64,000 nucleotides of DNA from Pseudonocardia sp. EC080619-01 (GTDB taxonomy: Bacteria; Actinomycetota; Actinomycetes; Mycobacteriales; Pseudonocardiaceae). Positions 40,701 to 50,009 of this stretch are shown in pieces (within the stretch, counting starts at the first letter, position 1; the number at the start of each line of letters is the position of its first letter). Made by a program: the position numbers and the translations under genes. The notes under the pieces were generated by a model. That model was not told the DNA's origin, ran no database searches, and saw nothing but the letters and a program-made list of their open reading frames with translations. The stretch covers positions 3,766,501 to 3,830,500 of the forward strand of contig NZ_CP012184.1 of assembly GCF_001420995.1 (NCBI RefSeq), written 5' to 3'.

Positions 40701-40726
40701 CCCGCCCGGCACCGGCCCGGGACGCA

Positions 40727-40762
40727 CGAACGCCGCGCCCCGGGTGCGGGACGCGGCGTTCG
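40727..40762. terminator. Bidirectional hairpin terminator
   Basis: CGAACGCCGCG (40727-40737) pairs perfectly with CGCGGCGTTCG (40752-40762) between the convergent PatB-type and coiled-coil genes. Confidence 0.75.
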
Positions 40763-40777
40763 CGGGGATCGACCGGC

Positions 40778-42115
40778 TCAGTCGTCCGGGTCGTCGTTCA
40801 CCAGGTCGGCCGCCGAGGCGCCGTTCTGGCTCTTCACCGCCACCTTCTGGCGGCCGCGGCGCTGGGCCGGGCGCGGCGGGGGCGGCGGGGCCGACTGCTG
40901 GGCGTACTGGCCGCCCCGGCCCATGATCAGCTCCGCGAACGTGGCCATGGCCTCGTCCAGCTGGCTGGCGTTGCGGCGCTCGGACTCCGCGTTGGCGCGG
41001 GTCACCAGGTCGGTCACCGAGCCGGCGTCCGGGCGGTCCCGCAGCACCGCGTCGAGCTCGCCGAGCCGGGTGCCGACGTCGCCCGACACCTTGTCGACGT
41101 CGCCGGAGAGCTTCTCCAGGCGGGAGTCGACGTCACCGGTGAGCTTGTCCAGCCGCCCGTCGACGCTCTCGGAGAGCCCGTCGAAGCGGCCGTCGACGTC
41201 GGTCGAGAGCTTGTCGAGCCGCTGGTCGAAGCCGGTGAGCTTCTCGTCGACGCCGGTGAGACGGTCACCGACCGAGCCGTCGAGCTCGCCGAGGCGGTCC
41301 TTGAGCGAGCCGCCGAGCTTGCCGACCCGCTCCTTGACCGACCCGTCGAGGTCGGCCAGCTTGCCGTCGAGCCCGGTCTCGACCGAGTCCAGACGGGTGC
41401 CGACCTCCTCCAGCCGTGCGGACAGCGCCTCGAGACGCTCGGTGAGGCCGTCGAACGCGGGGGTCGGGTCCACCGCCGGGCGCTGGGACAGCTCCTCCAG
41501 CCTGCGGTGCAGGCCGACGGAGGTGTCGCCGAGCAGGTTGCGCAGGCCCTCGCCGGTCTCCTCGAACGAGCTCACCGCGCCGTCGAGCTGCTCCTTGACC
41601 TGACGCTCGATGCCGTCGACGCGCTCCTTGATCGGGGAGGCGACGGCGTTCGGCATCGCGTCCAGCCGCATCTCGTGCCGGTCGAGCCGGTTGTCGAGGT
41701 CGTCGAGGCGCTTGTGCAGGCCGCCGAGGCGGTCGTCCAAGCCGTCCATCCGGCCGGAGACGCCTTCGAGGCGGCCGCCCATGCCGTCGAGCCGGCCGTC
41801 GAGCTGGGCGATCGGCTTGGCCAGCTTGTCCGGCAGCGACTCGATCGCCCGGGTGATCGCGCCGAGCACGATCTCCTGGTTGTCGAGCTTCGTGACCGTC
41901 TCGTCGAGGCGCTCGGACAGGACGTTGAGCTCGGTCCGGTCGGGGAGCTCGGTGAGCTTCTTGCGCACGGTGCCGATGGCGTCCAGTGCGGCCAGCCGGG
42001 CGTGGATCTCGTCGAGGGAGTCGAAGATCTGTTGCTGTTCGCTGTCACGGATCTCGGCCGCCCGCATGAGCATGCCGCGCATCCGGTCGAACGAGAGGTT
42101 CGAAGTGTCGCTCAT
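40778..42115 (-). CDS. Long amphipathic-repeat / coiled-coil protein, function unknown
   Basis: 445 residues from ATG 42115. Residues ~1-95 are helical ([20 protein letters not shown], then [18 protein letters not shown]). From ~100 to ~350 short helical repeats dominate, with units such as [24 protein letters not shown] and [13 protein letters not shown], spaced 7 or 11 residues, resembling apolipoprotein- or tail-fibre-like helices. After ~390 the chain becomes Pro-rich then basic ([14 protein letters not shown]) and ends in DDPDD. No signal peptide or membrane helix is visible, so it is probably cytoplasmic and rod-like. I do not recognise a family; cell-pole or nucleoid scaffold roles would be guesses. 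Confidence 0.8.
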   Translation of the reverse strand: MSDTSNLSFDRMRGMLMRAAEIRDSEQQQIFDSLDEIHARLAALDAIGTVRKKLTELPDRTELNVLSERLDETVTKLDNQEIVLGAITRAIESLPDKLAKPIAQLDGRLDGMGGRLEGVSGRMDGLDDRLGGLHKRLDDLDNRLDRHEMRLDAMPNAVASPIKERVDGIERQVKEQLDGAVSSFEETGEGLRNLLGDTSVGLHRRLEELSQRPAVDPTPAFDGLTERLEALSARLEEVGTRLDSVETGLDGKLADLDGSVKERVGKLGGSLKDRLGELDGSVGDRLTGVDEKLTGFDQRLDKLSTDVDGRFDGLSESVDGRLDKLTGDVDSRLEKLSGDVDKVSGDVGTRLGELDAVLRDRPDAGSVTDLVTRANAESERRNASQLDEAMATFAELIMGRGGQYAQQSAPPPPPRPAQRRGRQKVAVKSQNGASAADLVNDDPDD

Positions 42116-42379
42116 GGCACCTGCTGCGCTTCCTCTGAGCCAAGTGGGGAGTGCCCAGAGGGTAGCGACCGCCGTTCGAGCGTCGACGGACGGTGTTGGG
42201 TTGAGCCGTCCGGGGCATGTCTCGCGCCCGGATCGGGGACGATCATGGCAGGTCGGGGCGGCCGGTGGCGCGCGCCACGCCGGTCCGGGGCGGATCCGGG
42301 CCGGGACCGGCGTGGGGTCGGTCACGGTCGCGGCCCGGCCCGTGCCGTTGCGGCCGGGTCCGCTCGGTACCGTCTGGCC

Positions 42380-43537
42380 GTGGCAGCTCCCGCGGACCCG
42401 AGCCCGACGCCCGTCAGCCGCGAGACCGTGCGCGAGGCGCCCAAGGTGCTGCTGCACGACCATCTCGACGGCGGCCTGCGCGTCGGGACGGTCGTCGACC
42501 TGGCCCGCGAGATCGGCTACGACCGGCTGCCGACGACCGACCCCGGCGAGCTCGCCGCGTGGTTCCTCGGCGCCGCCCACTCCGGGTCGCTGGAGCGGTA
42601 CCTGGAGACGTTCGGCCACACCGTCGCCGTGATGCAGACCCGGGAGGCGCTGAGCCGGGTGGCGGCCGAGGCGGCCGAGGACCTCGCCGGCGACGGCGTC
42701 GTCTACGCCGAGGTGCGGTTCGCCCCCGAGCTGCACGTCGAGGGCGGCCTCGACGTCGATGCCGTCATCGACGCCGTGCTCGACGGGTTCCGGATCGGCA
42801 CCGAGCGGGCCGCCGCGGCCGGGCGGACGATCCGGATCGGCGTCCTCCTCACCGCGATGCGGCACGCCGCCCGGTCGCGGGAGATCGCCGAGCTGGTGGT
42901 GCGGCACCGCCCGCCGCTCGACGCACCGGCGCCGGGCGGTGTCACCGCACCGGCCCCGGTCGCCGTCGTCGGCTTCGACATCGCCGGGGCCGAGAAGGGG
43001 TTCCCGCCCACCCGCCACCTCGACGCCTTCGAGTACGTCCGCCAGCAGAACGCGCACGTCACCATCCACGCCGGCGAGGCGTTCGGGCTGCCGTCGATCT
43101 GGGAGGCGATCCAGTGGTGCGGCGCCGACCGGCTCGGGCACGGCGTCCGCATCGTCGACGACATCGAGGTCCGTGCCGGCGAGGCACCCCGGCTGGGCCA
43201 GCTGGCCGCCTACGTCCGCGACAGCCGGGTGCCGCTGGAGATGTGCCCGACGTCGAACCTCAACACCGGCGCGGTGGCGTCGCTGGCCGAGCACCCGATC
43301 GGCCTGCTCACCGAGTTGCGGTTCCGGGTCACCGTGAACACCGACAACCGGCTGATGTCGGGCTGCACGATGACCAGCGAGATGACCGATCTCGCCGAGA
43401 CCTTCGGCTACGGCTGGGACACCCTGCAGTGGTTCACGGTGAACGCGATGAAGTCGGCCTTCATCGGCTTCGACGAGCGGCTCGCCCTGATCGACGAGGT
43501 GATCAAGCCGGGGTACGAGGCGCTGGCGCGCCCGTGA
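42380..43537 (+). CDS. add: Adenosine deaminase
   Basis: 385 residues from GTG 42380; the open frame extends upstream through unrelated sequence, but [19 protein letters not shown] is the conserved N-terminal zinc His-X-His region in the actinomycete form. Further motifs: [26 protein letters not shown] (catalytic Glu), [23 protein letters not shown], and [12 protein letters not shown] (zinc/catalytic Asp). It converts adenosine and deoxyadenosine to inosine forms, feeding the purine nucleoside phosphorylase encoded at 49-50 kb. Its stop codon lies within the arm of a strong terminator hairpin. Confidence 0.95.
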   Translation: MAAPADPSPTPVSRETVREAPKVLLHDHLDGGLRVGTVVDLAREIGYDRLPTTDPGELAAWFLGAAHSGSLERYLETFGHTVAVMQTREALSRVAAEAAEDLAGDGVVYAEVRFAPELHVEGGLDVDAVIDAVLDGFRIGTERAAAAGRTIRIGVLLTAMRHAARSREIAELVVRHRPPLDAPAPGGVTAPAPVAVVGFDIAGAEKGFPPTRHLDAFEYVRQQNAHVTIHAGEAFGLPSIWEAIQWCGADRLGHGVRIVDDIEVRAGEAPRLGQLAAYVRDSRVPLEMCPTSNLNTGAVASLAEHPIGLLTELRFRVTVNTDNRLMSGCTMTSEMTDLAETFGYGWDTLQWFTVNAMKSAFIGFDERLALIDEVIKPGYEALARP

Positions 43538-43573
43538 GTGGAAAAGTCGGCCGGGACCGACTTTTCCACTCAC
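43534..43573. terminator. Strong bidirectional terminator overlapping the add stop codon
   Basis: A perfect 17-bp stem (43534-43550 with 43557-43573) with 6-nt loop contains an A4 run in one arm and T4 in the other, unusual in this GC-rich window. The add TGA (43535-43537) is inside the left arm; the convergent gene stops at 43577. Confidence 0.9.
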
Positions 43574-43576
43574 GAG

Positions 43577-44851
43577 TCAGTGGGTTCGCAGCCGTGCCTC
43601 GAGCCCGGCGACCAGCTCGCCCCAGGACTGCGCCTCCTGGCTGAACGGTGGGCTCGGAGCCATCCGGGTCGGGTCCGGGCGGACGACGAACGACACCAGC
43701 CAGCCCAGGCTGTTCGACTCGGCCAGCGAGTCGGCGGGCTCGGGGTCCCCGGCCCACTCGCCGACGTCGGTCAGCAGCTCGGACGCCAGGTCCAGCTGCA
43801 CCGGGTCCAGGTCGAGCACGCCCTCGGCCAGGTCCGGGCCGATGCCGGTCAGCACGTAGGTGTTCATGTCGTCGACGCCCTCGTCGAGGTCGCCGGTCCC
43901 CGCGGCCTCCAGCACGTCGGTGAAGGTGACGGCCGCCGCGAGATCGGTGCCGTGCACCGCGGGGTGCTCCGGATCGGCCAGCGCGCGGAACATCGCCCGC
44001 TCGGAGCCGAAGACGTCGATCTTCCCGTCGGAGCCGAGGAAGACCGGCTTGTCGTCCAGGTAGCACCGCAGGGTCACGACCGAGCGGTCGCCGGACTCGA
44101 TCCGGATCGGGTCGATGCCGACCCGCGTCCAGAACCCGTCCGGGGCCTCGTCCTCGTCGTCGGCCTCCGCCGCACCGGCCTCGAGCGCGGCGGCCTCCAG
44201 GGCCTCGTCGTCGTCGGCCTCCGCGGCGCCGAAGGCGGCCTCGCGGGCCGCCTCCCACTCGGTGGCCTCGGTCCGCGCCTTCTCCAGCGCGCCGGCGTCG
44301 ACGTCGGGGGTGGAGACGAGCCCGTCGACGGTGTCGACGATCTCGTCCCAGTGCCGGGTGAGCGCCTCGGAGAGGGCGGACCAGTGCTTCGCGCCCTCGC
44401 GGCCACCGAAGGCCTGCTCGCCCTCGCGCAGCAGCGCGAACGACGGCTCACCGTCCAGCGCGGTGATCACGTTCTCGAGATCGCAGACGTCGGCGAGCGA
44501 GCGGACGATCGAGACGGCCTCGTGCAGCTCCTGCACGGTGAACGCGTCCGGGTCGCCCGCGGCGAGCTCGGGCAGCCCGACGAGGTCGTAGCGGTGGGCC
44601 TCGTCCGGGGTCAGCTCCCCGACGGCGAGACCGGGGACCGCGGCCCACGCGGGATGGTCCTCGAGGTCGTGCCCGGACGCGGTACGGACGAACGCGGCGA
44701 GGCCCGCGACCTCGTCGAAGACGAACACGTGTTCGTCGTCGCCGAGGAAGGCCTCCCACTCCTCGCCGTCCTCGCGCCACGGAGGTGCCCACAGGGTGAC
44801 CACGTCGCCCCGTGTGAGGGCGAGCCGGATCGGGACGATGTCGCTTGCCAC
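43577..44851 (-). CDS. Conserved hypothetical protein (Rv3311-like), acidic
   Basis: 424 residues from GTG 44851 (VASDIVPIRLALTRGDVVTLWAPPW). N-terminal region is rich in Trp/Asp/Glu (GEEWEAFLGDDEHVFVFDEVAGLAAFVR), with a helical middle (EIVDTVDGLVSTPDVD...EATEWEAAREAAF) and a strongly acidic linker (EADDDEALEAAALEAGAAEADDEDEAP) before a second domain FWTRVGIDPIRIESGDRSVVTLRCYLDDKPVFLG. Length and position beside add match mycobacterial Rv3311, of unknown function. No motif, signal or membrane helix is evident. Confidence in the family is synteny-based. Confidence 0.7.
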   Translation of the reverse strand: MASDIVPIRLALTRGDVVTLWAPPWREDGEEWEAFLGDDEHVFVFDEVAGLAAFVRTASGHDLEDHPAWAAVPGLAVGELTPDEAHRYDLVGLPELAAGDPDAFTVQELHEAVSIVRSLADVCDLENVITALDGEPSFALLREGEQAFGGREGAKHWSALSEALTRHWDEIVDTVDGLVSTPDVDAGALEKARTEATEWEAAREAAFGAAEADDDEALEAAALEAGAAEADDEDEAPDGFWTRVGIDPIRIESGDRSVVTLRCYLDDKPVFLGSDGKIDVFGSERAMFRALADPEHPAVHGTDLAAAVTFTDVLEAAGTGDLDEGVDDMNTYVLTGIGPDLAEGVLDLDPVQLDLASELLTDVGEWAGDPEPADSLAESNSLGWLVSFVVRPDPTRMAPSPPFSQEAQSWGELVAGLEARLRTH

Positions 44852-44917
44852 GTCGCCGACCCTATCGTCGGTGCGGACGACCGGCCGGGCCGACCGCCCG
44901 GGTGTCGCCGACAACGG

Positions 44918-44944
44918 CTGCGGCACCGGTCACCGGTGCCGCAG
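44918..44944. repeat. 27-bp perfect palindrome (13-bp arms, one-base centre)
   Basis: CTGCGGCACCGGT (44918-44930) is mirrored by ACCGGTGCCGCAG (44932-44944). It lies upstream of the Rv3311-like gene and downstream of a small minus-strand gene, so it may be the small gene's terminator or an operator. A one-base loop makes a simple RNA hairpin strained and a DNA-binding dyad attractive. Confidence 0.8.
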
Positions 44945-45051
44945 AAGTCGGTGCGCGCCCGCCGTCGCGGGATCGGGGCCCGGTGGTGCGGCGGGACGCG
45001 CGTCTGTTCTCCGTGTGTCTCCGCGGGGCCTCGGGGCGGCCCCGCCGGGGG

Positions 45052-45288
45052 TCAGGCCTGGCTGTGCAGTCGGACCACGCCGATCGAGACGTCCTCGAGA
45101 CCGCCACGGTCGAAGTCCCGCCGCAACTGGTCGGCCTTGATGGTCGCCGTCATCCCGTCGAACGGGCCGTGCGCGTCCACCTCCCCGGTCTGCGGGTCCA
45201 CCGCCAGAACGACGTACCCGTCGCACTGCGTGAGCTTTTCCGCAGCAGCGATCAACGTCTGCTCCTCGGAAGTCGTGTTCTCCGGCAT
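45052..45288 (-). CDS. Small conserved-looking hypothetical protein
   Basis: 78 residues from ATG 45288, with an ideal GAGGAGGT ribosome-binding site 6 nt upstream, which supports expression. The sequence begins MPENTTSEEQTLIAAAEKLT and alternates acidic and hydrophobic residues with a possible beta-strand pair (GYVVLAVDPQTGEVDAHGPF), ending in DVSIGVVRLHSQA. No domain, metal site or signal recognised. It is less GC-rich than neighbours at its 5' end. Confidence 0.65.
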   Translation of the reverse strand: MPENTTSEEQTLIAAAEKLTQCDGYVVLAVDPQTGEVDAHGPFDGMTATIKADQLRRDFDRGGLEDVSIGVVRLHSQA

Positions 45289-45709
45289 CGGATCACCTCC
45301 TCGTCATCTAGTACAGCGTCGCCGGAGGCCTCGGTGTGACACCGTTTCGGCCATACCACCCGTTCGGGTCAGGTGAATCCCGAAAATCAGCGACCACGAG
45401 TGCTGATCGTGGCACCGGGCGTACAGGGTCACGCGAAGAGGGGAACGCGGCGTGTCGCGAGCGCCACCCGTGGTGATCACGAGATCGATCGGGGATCGAC
45501 TGTCACGCAAGGTCTGCGGAGGTGTCCGGGGCCTCACCCGGGCGGACGAGAAGGGTCCGTGGAGGTGTCTCGACATCACCCGTCGGTGCAGGTCCAGGCC
45601 TCACTCTTCGTGAACCGTGACACGCATCCGTGTCAACGTCGTGCCGGTGGTCGAGGGCACCGATCGCGGGGGCTCCGCCGGCGGCCGGGCGTCCGTAGGC
45701 TGTCCGCTC
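45289..45709. other. Intergenic region before upp; contains an inverted repeat
   Basis: 421 bp between the divergently read small gene and upp, with no supportable gene; open frames here lack ribosome-binding sites and coding bias. TGACACG-CATC-CGTGTCA at 45618-45635 is a perfect 7-bp dyad 75 bp upstream of upp and could be an operator. Confidence 0.5.
45618..45635. promoter_or_regulatory. Dyad upstream of upp, candidate operator
   Basis: TGACACG and CGTGTCA form a perfect 7-bp inverted repeat around a 4-bp spacer, the layout of TetR/GntR-type operators. No regulator gene is adjacent. Confidence 0.4.
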
Positions 45710-46333
45710 GTGGACACGATCGTCGTCGACCACCCGCTGGCGCGGGCTCGGCTGAGCACCATGCGGGACGCGCGGACCGACAACGCCACCTTCCGGGCGG
45801 CGCTGCGGGAGCTGACCCTCATGCTGATCTACGAGGCCACCCGCGCGGCCCCGCTCGCGGAGGCCCAGATCCACACCCCGGTCTCCCGGACCGTCGGCTA
45901 CCGGCTCGCGACGCCGCCGGTGCTCGTCCCGGTGCTGCGGGCGGGGCTGGGGATGGCGGAGGCCGCGCTGAACCTCGTCCCGGAGGCCCAGATGGGCTTC
46001 GTCGGCATGGCCCGGGACGAGACGACCCACCAGCCGGTGCCGTACATGGAGTCGCTGCCCGACTCGCTCGTCGGGCGGCCGGTGTTCGTGCTGGACCCGA
46101 TGCTGGCCACCGGCGGGTCGATGGTGCACACCGTCGAGCTGCTGACCCGCCGCGGCGCCGACGACGTGACCGTCGTCTGTGCACTGTCCGCGCCCGAGGG
46201 GGTGCGGCGGTTGGAGGAGTCGGGGCTGCCGGTCCGGATGGTGACGGCCAGCATCGACGAGCGGCTCAACGACTCCGCCTTCATCGTCCCCGGCCTCGGC
46301 GACGCCGGGGACCGCCAGTTCGGCTCGGTCTGA
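45710..46333 (+). CDS. upp: Uracil phosphoribosyltransferase
   Basis: 207 residues from GTG 45710, the family length; upstream in-frame codons are discounted because they are not conserved. [39 protein letters not shown] is the characteristic N-terminus, [18 protein letters not shown] follows, and the PRPP loop is [13 protein letters not shown]-terminal [13 protein letters not shown] is the uracil-binding end. It converts uracil plus PRPP to UMP, completing salvage of uracil released from pyrimidine nucleosides by the phosphorylase upstream in the window. A 5-bp gap separates it from the SGNH hydrolase gene. Confidence 0.96.
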   Translation: MDTIVVDHPLARARLSTMRDARTDNATFRAALRELTLMLIYEATRAAPLAEAQIHTPVSRTVGYRLATPPVLVPVLRAGLGMAEAALNLVPEAQMGFVGMARDETTHQPVPYMESLPDSLVGRPVFVLDPMLATGGSMVHTVELLTRRGADDVTVVCALSAPEGVRRLEESGLPVRMVTASIDERLNDSAFIVPGLGDAGDRQFGSV

Positions 46334-46338
46334 GCCCC

Positions 46339-47109
46339 GTGCCCCGCCGTCCGGGGCGCCGCTGGGCCCGGCGTCTCCTCTCCGCCGCGGTGGTCCTCGC
46401 CGTCGCCGGCACCGTCTCGGTGCTGCCCGCGGCGGACCGGCCGGAGGAGATCGACGTCCCGGCGGCCTCGGCGCCGGGGACCCTCAAGGTGATGCCGCTC
46501 GGGGCGTCGTCGACGGTCGGGGTCGGCAGCACGGCCACCGCCGGGTACCGGCTGCCGCTGTGGGAGCGGCTCACGGCACGCGGTGTCCGGCTCGACTTCG
46601 TCGGCTCCCGGAACGGCGGCCCGGACGCACTGCCCGACGGCGACCACGAGGGCCGGTCCGGCTGGACCGCCGCCCGGATGCTCCCCATGACCGGCGGGTG
46701 GGTGCTGGCCGCCGAGCCGGACGTCGTCCTGCTGCACGCGGGCACGAACGACCTGCTGAACGGTATGTCGGCCCGGGACACCGCGACGACGCTCGACCGG
46801 ATGCTGGACCGGATCTTCGCCGCGGCACCCCGCACCCACGTGATCATGGCGGGGGTGTGGGCGCCGCTGACGAAGCAGCGCGCGCAGCGTGCCGAGCTCG
46901 GACGGCGGCTGCCCGGCGTCGCGGCGAAGCACCGGGCGGCCGGTCACTCGGTGGAGTACCTGGACGTCTCGGGCCTGTTCCCGGCCACCCGCACCGCCGA
47001 CGGCCTGCACGCCGGGCAGGCCGCCTACCGGGAGATCTCCGAGGCGTGGGCCGAGCGGATCGAGGCGTGGCTGGAACGCCCGCCCGACCGCCGCCGCGCC
47101 GCCGGGTAG
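46339..47109 (+). CDS. Secreted SGNH/GDSL hydrolase
   Basis: 256 residues from GTG. A basic start and hydrophobic stretch RRLLSAAVVLAVAGTVSVLPA form a signal peptide or anchor. SGNH blocks are present: MPLGASSTVG (nucleophile Ser), an oxyanion Gly in DGDHEGRSGWTAARM, LLHAGTNDLLNG (Asn) and DGLHAGQAAY (Asp-X-X-His). These enzymes are extracellular esterases acting on acetylated sugars or lipids. Its close spacing after upp suggests co-transcription but no metabolic link is obvious. Confidence 0.88.
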   Translation: MPRRPGRRWARRLLSAAVVLAVAGTVSVLPAADRPEEIDVPAASAPGTLKVMPLGASSTVGVGSTATAGYRLPLWERLTARGVRLDFVGSRNGGPDALPDGDHEGRSGWTAARMLPMTGGWVLAAEPDVVLLHAGTNDLLNGMSARDTATTLDRMLDRIFAAAPRTHVIMAGVWAPLTKQRAQRAELGRRLPGVAAKHRAAGHSVEYLDVSGLFPATRTADGLHAGQAAYREISEAWAERIEAWLERPPDRRRAAG

Positions 47110-47110
47110 C

Positions 47111-47569
47111 TCAGCCGTCGGGCATGACGGTCGCGGCGAGCACCGCCCCCAGCTCGCGGCAGGCCTCCCGGGCGGCCCGGTCCGGCGCCCCGGTGACCTC
47201 GACCGGGGCGGTGGCCGCGCTCCAGCCCATGCCCTCGGCGATCGCCGTCACCGACCGGGTGGCCCCCGAGGTGTCCGACCCGCCGTGCACCCACAGGCCG
47301 TAGGGCAGGCCCCGGGTGTCCTCGCCGCAGACGTAGTAGACCTGGTCGAGGAAGTGCTTCAGCGCCCCGGACATGTAGCCGATGTTGGCCGGGGTGCCGA
47401 GCAGCACCGCGTCGGCGGCCAGCAGGTCCGACGCGGTCGCGGCGAGCGCGGCGCGGGCGACGGTCTCCACCCCGGTGATCTCCGGGTCGGCGGCACCGGC
47501 CGTCACCTCGGCCAGCAGCTCGGCGGTCGCGGGGGACGGCGTGTGGTGCACGATCAGCAGCGTCGTCAC
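47111..47569 (-). CDS. Flavodoxin-family NAD(P)H-dependent oxidoreductase
   Basis: 152 residues. Flavodoxin-like fold: TTLLIVHHTPSPATAELLAEV (phosphate loop), DAVLLGTPANIGYMSGALKHFLDQV (FMN loop), and GLWVHGGSDTSGA. The second loop lacks the aromatic pair of classical flavodoxins, so it is more like the NADPH-dependent FMN reductase/flavodoxin-like group. Its GTG overlaps the phosphohexomutase stop by 4 bp (GTGA), making it the last gene of the deoD-pgm unit. Confidence 0.82.
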   Translation of the reverse strand: MTTLLIVHHTPSPATAELLAEVTAGAADPEITGVETVARAALAATASDLLAADAVLLGTPANIGYMSGALKHFLDQVYYVCGEDTRGLPYGLWVHGGSDTSGATRSVTAIAEGMGWSAATAPVEVTGAPDRAAREACRELGAVLAATVMPDG

Positions 47570-49188
47570 GGCCCCAGCATCCCCGCGACCTCGGCCCGCA
47601 GCGCGGCGAGCCGCCCGGCGGCCCGCTCCCGCGACCCCGACACCAGCGCGACGTCACCGACCGGCTCGCCGACGACCTCCAGGTACGCCTTGAGCTTCGG
47701 CTCGGTCCCGGACGGGCGGATCACCACGCGGACGCCGTCGCGCCGCAGCCGCAGCACGTCCGGGGCCGGCCGGTCGGCATCCCACCCGGCGGGCGGGTCG
47801 TCCCGCAGCCGCCGCACCGCCGCGTCCCGGACGGCGGGGTCCATCCGCAGCGAGATCCCCTCGGTGAGGTGCACCCCGAACTCGGCAGCCAGCTCGTCGA
47901 GCCGTTCCGGCACCGACGACCCGTCGGCCGCCAGCCCGCGCACGAGGTCCGCGGCGACGACGGCGGCGGAGATCCCGTCCTTGTCCCGCACCCCGCCGGG
48001 GTCGACGCACAGCCCGATGGCCTCCTCGTAACCGAAGACGAGGCCGTCGCCGCCGCGGACGATCCACTTGAACCCGGTCAGCGTCTCGGCGAAACGGGCC
48101 CCGCGGGCGGCGGCGACCCGGCCCAGCATCGACGACGACACCACGGTCGTCGCGACCAGCGGATCGGAGTACGTGCCGGTGCGCAGCAGGTGGTCGCCGA
48201 GCAGGACGCCGGTCTCGTCGCCGGAGAGCATCCGCCACCCGTCACCGGTCGGGACGCCGATCGCGCACCGGTCGGCGTCCGGGTCCAGGGCGACCGCGAG
48301 ACCGGCCCCCGACGACGCGGCCAGCTCCAGCAGCGCGTCGGTCGCGCCGGGCTCCTCCGGGTTGGGGAACGCGATGGTCGGGAAGTCGGGGTCGGGCCGC
48401 GCCTGGCTCGCCACCACGCGGACGTCGTGGACGCCGGTGCGGGCCAGCGCGGCCGTCGCGAGGGCGCCCCCGACGCCGTGCATCGGGGTCAGCGCGATCC
48501 GCGGTGCCGGGCCCCGCGGCGTCCGCGGAAGCGTCGCGACCCGGTCCAGGTAGGCCTCGGTGACGTCCAGCGGCGCGGGTGCGGTGCCGAGCGGCACCGA
48601 CACGGCGGCCGGGGCGGCGTCGATCGCGGCCTCGATGCCGGCGTCGTCCGGCGGGACGAGCTGCGCCCCGTCGGCGAGGTAGACCTTGTAGCCGTTGTCG
48701 GCGGGCGGGTTGTGCGAGGCGGTCACCGCGATGCCCGCCGCCGCCCCCAGGTGCCGGACGGCGAACGCGACGACCGGCGTCGGCACCGGCCCGTCCAGGA
48801 CGACCGGGGTGAACCCGGCCCCGGCGAGCACCCGCGCGGTGGCCTCGGCGAACGCGGCGGACCCGTGCCGCGCGTCCCGCCCGACGACGACCCGGCCGCC
48901 CGGTCCGCCGTCGCGCGCGGCGAGCCAGGACGCCAGCCCCGCCGTTGCCCGGGTCACCACGGCGACGTTCATCCCGGACGGGCCCGCCCGCACCGGGCCG
49001 CGCAGGCCCGCCGTGCCGAACCGCAGCGGCCCGGACATCCGCCCGGCGAGCTCGGCGTCGGCCTCGACGGCGGGCGGACCGCCCGCCAGCGCCGTCGCGA
49101 GGACCCGCTGCAGCTCGGCGCGGGTGGCGGGGTCCGGGTCGTCGGCGATCCAGCGCAGCGCGGCGTCGCGCAGCTCGGGGGCGGGCAC
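47566..49188 (-). CDS. pmmB: Phosphohexomutase (phosphomannomutase/phosphoglucomutase; PmmB-like)
   Basis: 540 residues from GTG 49188, two bases after the deoD stop. All alpha-D-phosphohexomutase loops are present: phosphoserine loop TASHNPPADNGYKVY, metal loop DPDADRCAIG, sugar loop GYEEAIG (as FGYEEAIGLC) and phosphate loop RPSGTEPKLK. FGTAGLRGP at the N-terminus is typical of the PmmB/ManB group. In the salvage context it can convert ribose-1-P or 2-deoxyribose-1-P, released by nucleoside phosphorylases, into the 5-phosphate, the reaction known for PGM2-type mutases; this is inferred from gene pairing with deoD. Confidence 0.92.
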   Translation of the reverse strand: MPAPELRDAALRWIADDPDPATRAELQRVLATALAGGPPAVEADAELAGRMSGPLRFGTAGLRGPVRAGPSGMNVAVVTRATAGLASWLAARDGGPGGRVVVGRDARHGSAAFAEATARVLAGAGFTPVVLDGPVPTPVVAFAVRHLGAAAGIAVTASHNPPADNGYKVYLADGAQLVPPDDAGIEAAIDAAPAAVSVPLGTAPAPLDVTEAYLDRVATLPRTPRGPAPRIALTPMHGVGGALATAALARTGVHDVRVVASQARPDPDFPTIAFPNPEEPGATDALLELAASSGAGLAVALDPDADRCAIGVPTGDGWRMLSGDETGVLLGDHLLRTGTYSDPLVATTVVSSSMLGRVAAARGARFAETLTGFKWIVRGGDGLVFGYEEAIGLCVDPGGVRDKDGISAAVVAADLVRGLAADGSSVPERLDELAAEFGVHLTEGISLRMDPAVRDAAVRRLRDDPPAGWDADRPAPDVLRLRRDGVRVVIRPSGTEPKLKAYLEVVGEPVGDVALVSGSRERAAGRLAALRAEVAGMLGP

Positions 49189-49190
49189 GG

Positions 49191-49985
49191 TCAGATCCGG
49201 CCGATCAGGTCGCGGAGCAGCGAGCCCATCCGGGTCGCGGCGGCCTGCCCGGCGTCGAGGACCTCCTGGTGGTCCAGCGGCTGCCCGGACAGCCCCGCCG
49301 CGAGGTTCGTGACCAGCGAGATCCCGGCGACCTCGCACCCCTCGGCACGGGCGGCGATCGTCTCCATCACCGTCGACATGCCGACCAGGTCGGCGCCGAG
49401 GGTGCGCAGCATCCGGATCTCCGCGGGCGTCTCGAAGTGCGGGCCCGGGAGCCCCGCGTAGACGCCCTCGACCAACGACGGGTCCAGCGCGCGGGCGGCG
49501 GCGCGCAGCCGCGGCGAGTACGCGTCGGTGAGGTCGACGAAGTGCGCGCCCTCCAGCGGGGAGCGGGCCAGGAGGTTCAGGTGGTCGGAGATCAGCACCG
49601 GCTGCCCGACGGACAGCCCGTCGGTGATCCCGCCCGCGGCGTTGGTGAGGACGACCGTGCCCACCCCGGCGGCGGCCGCGGTGCGGACGCCGTGCACGAC
49701 CGGATCGGCGCCGTGGCCCTCGTAGAGGTGGGTGCGGCCGAGCAGGACCAGGACCTTCGTCCCGCCCACGGTCAGGGACCGGACGGTGCCGCCGTGTCCG
49801 ACCGCGGACGGCGGCACGAACCCGGGCAGCTCCGACATCGGCACCTCGGCGTCGGCGGGGCCCAGGACGTCGGCGGCGGGGCGCCAGCCGGAGCCGAGCA
49901 CGACCGCGACGTCGTGGGAACCGGACCCGGTGCGACGGGCGAGCTCGGCGGCGGCCTTCTGGGCGAGCGTCACGGGAGCGGACAT
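49191..49985 (-). CDS. deoD: Purine nucleoside phosphorylase (trimeric, MTAP/PNP type)
   Basis: 264 residues. Motifs of the low-molecular-mass trimeric family: [71 protein letters not shown] and [10 protein letters not shown]. It cleaves inosine, guanosine and deoxy forms with phosphate. Substrates come from import plus Add. It heads a minus-strand unit with the phosphohexomutase (2-bp gap) and the flavodoxin (GTGA). In mycobacteria the corresponding gene is named deoD, although by fold it is PNP type I. Confidence 0.95.
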   Translation of the reverse strand: MSAPVTLAQKAAAELARRTGSGSHDVAVVLGSGWRPAADVLGPADAEVPMSELPGFVPPSAVGHGGTVRSLTVGGTKVLVLLGRTHLYEGHGADPVVHGVRTAAAAGVGTVVLTNAAGGITDGLSVGQPVLISDHLNLLARSPLEGAHFVDLTDAYSPRLRAAARALDPSLVEGVYAGLPGPHFETPAEIRMLRTLGADLVGMSTVMETIAARAEGCEVAGISLVTNLAAGLSGQPLDHQEVLDAGQAAATRMGSLLRDLIGRI

Positions 49986-50009
49986 GCGGCCAGCCTAGAT
50001 CCGCCCCGC

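Noticed and set aside
39632-42379. In-frame 916-codon extension upstream of add
   Set aside because: Crosses the PatB-type and coiled-coil genes in a wrong frame; the conserved add N-terminus begins just after GTG 42380.
45304-45579. 91-codon minus-strand open frame before upp
   Set aside because: No ribosome-binding site, atypical composition, and overlaps the putative upp regulatory region.
46339-47109. SGNH hydrolase as lysophospholipase of the salvage pathway
   Set aside because: Signal peptide and extracellular fold give no link to nucleoside metabolism; adjacency to upp is not enough.
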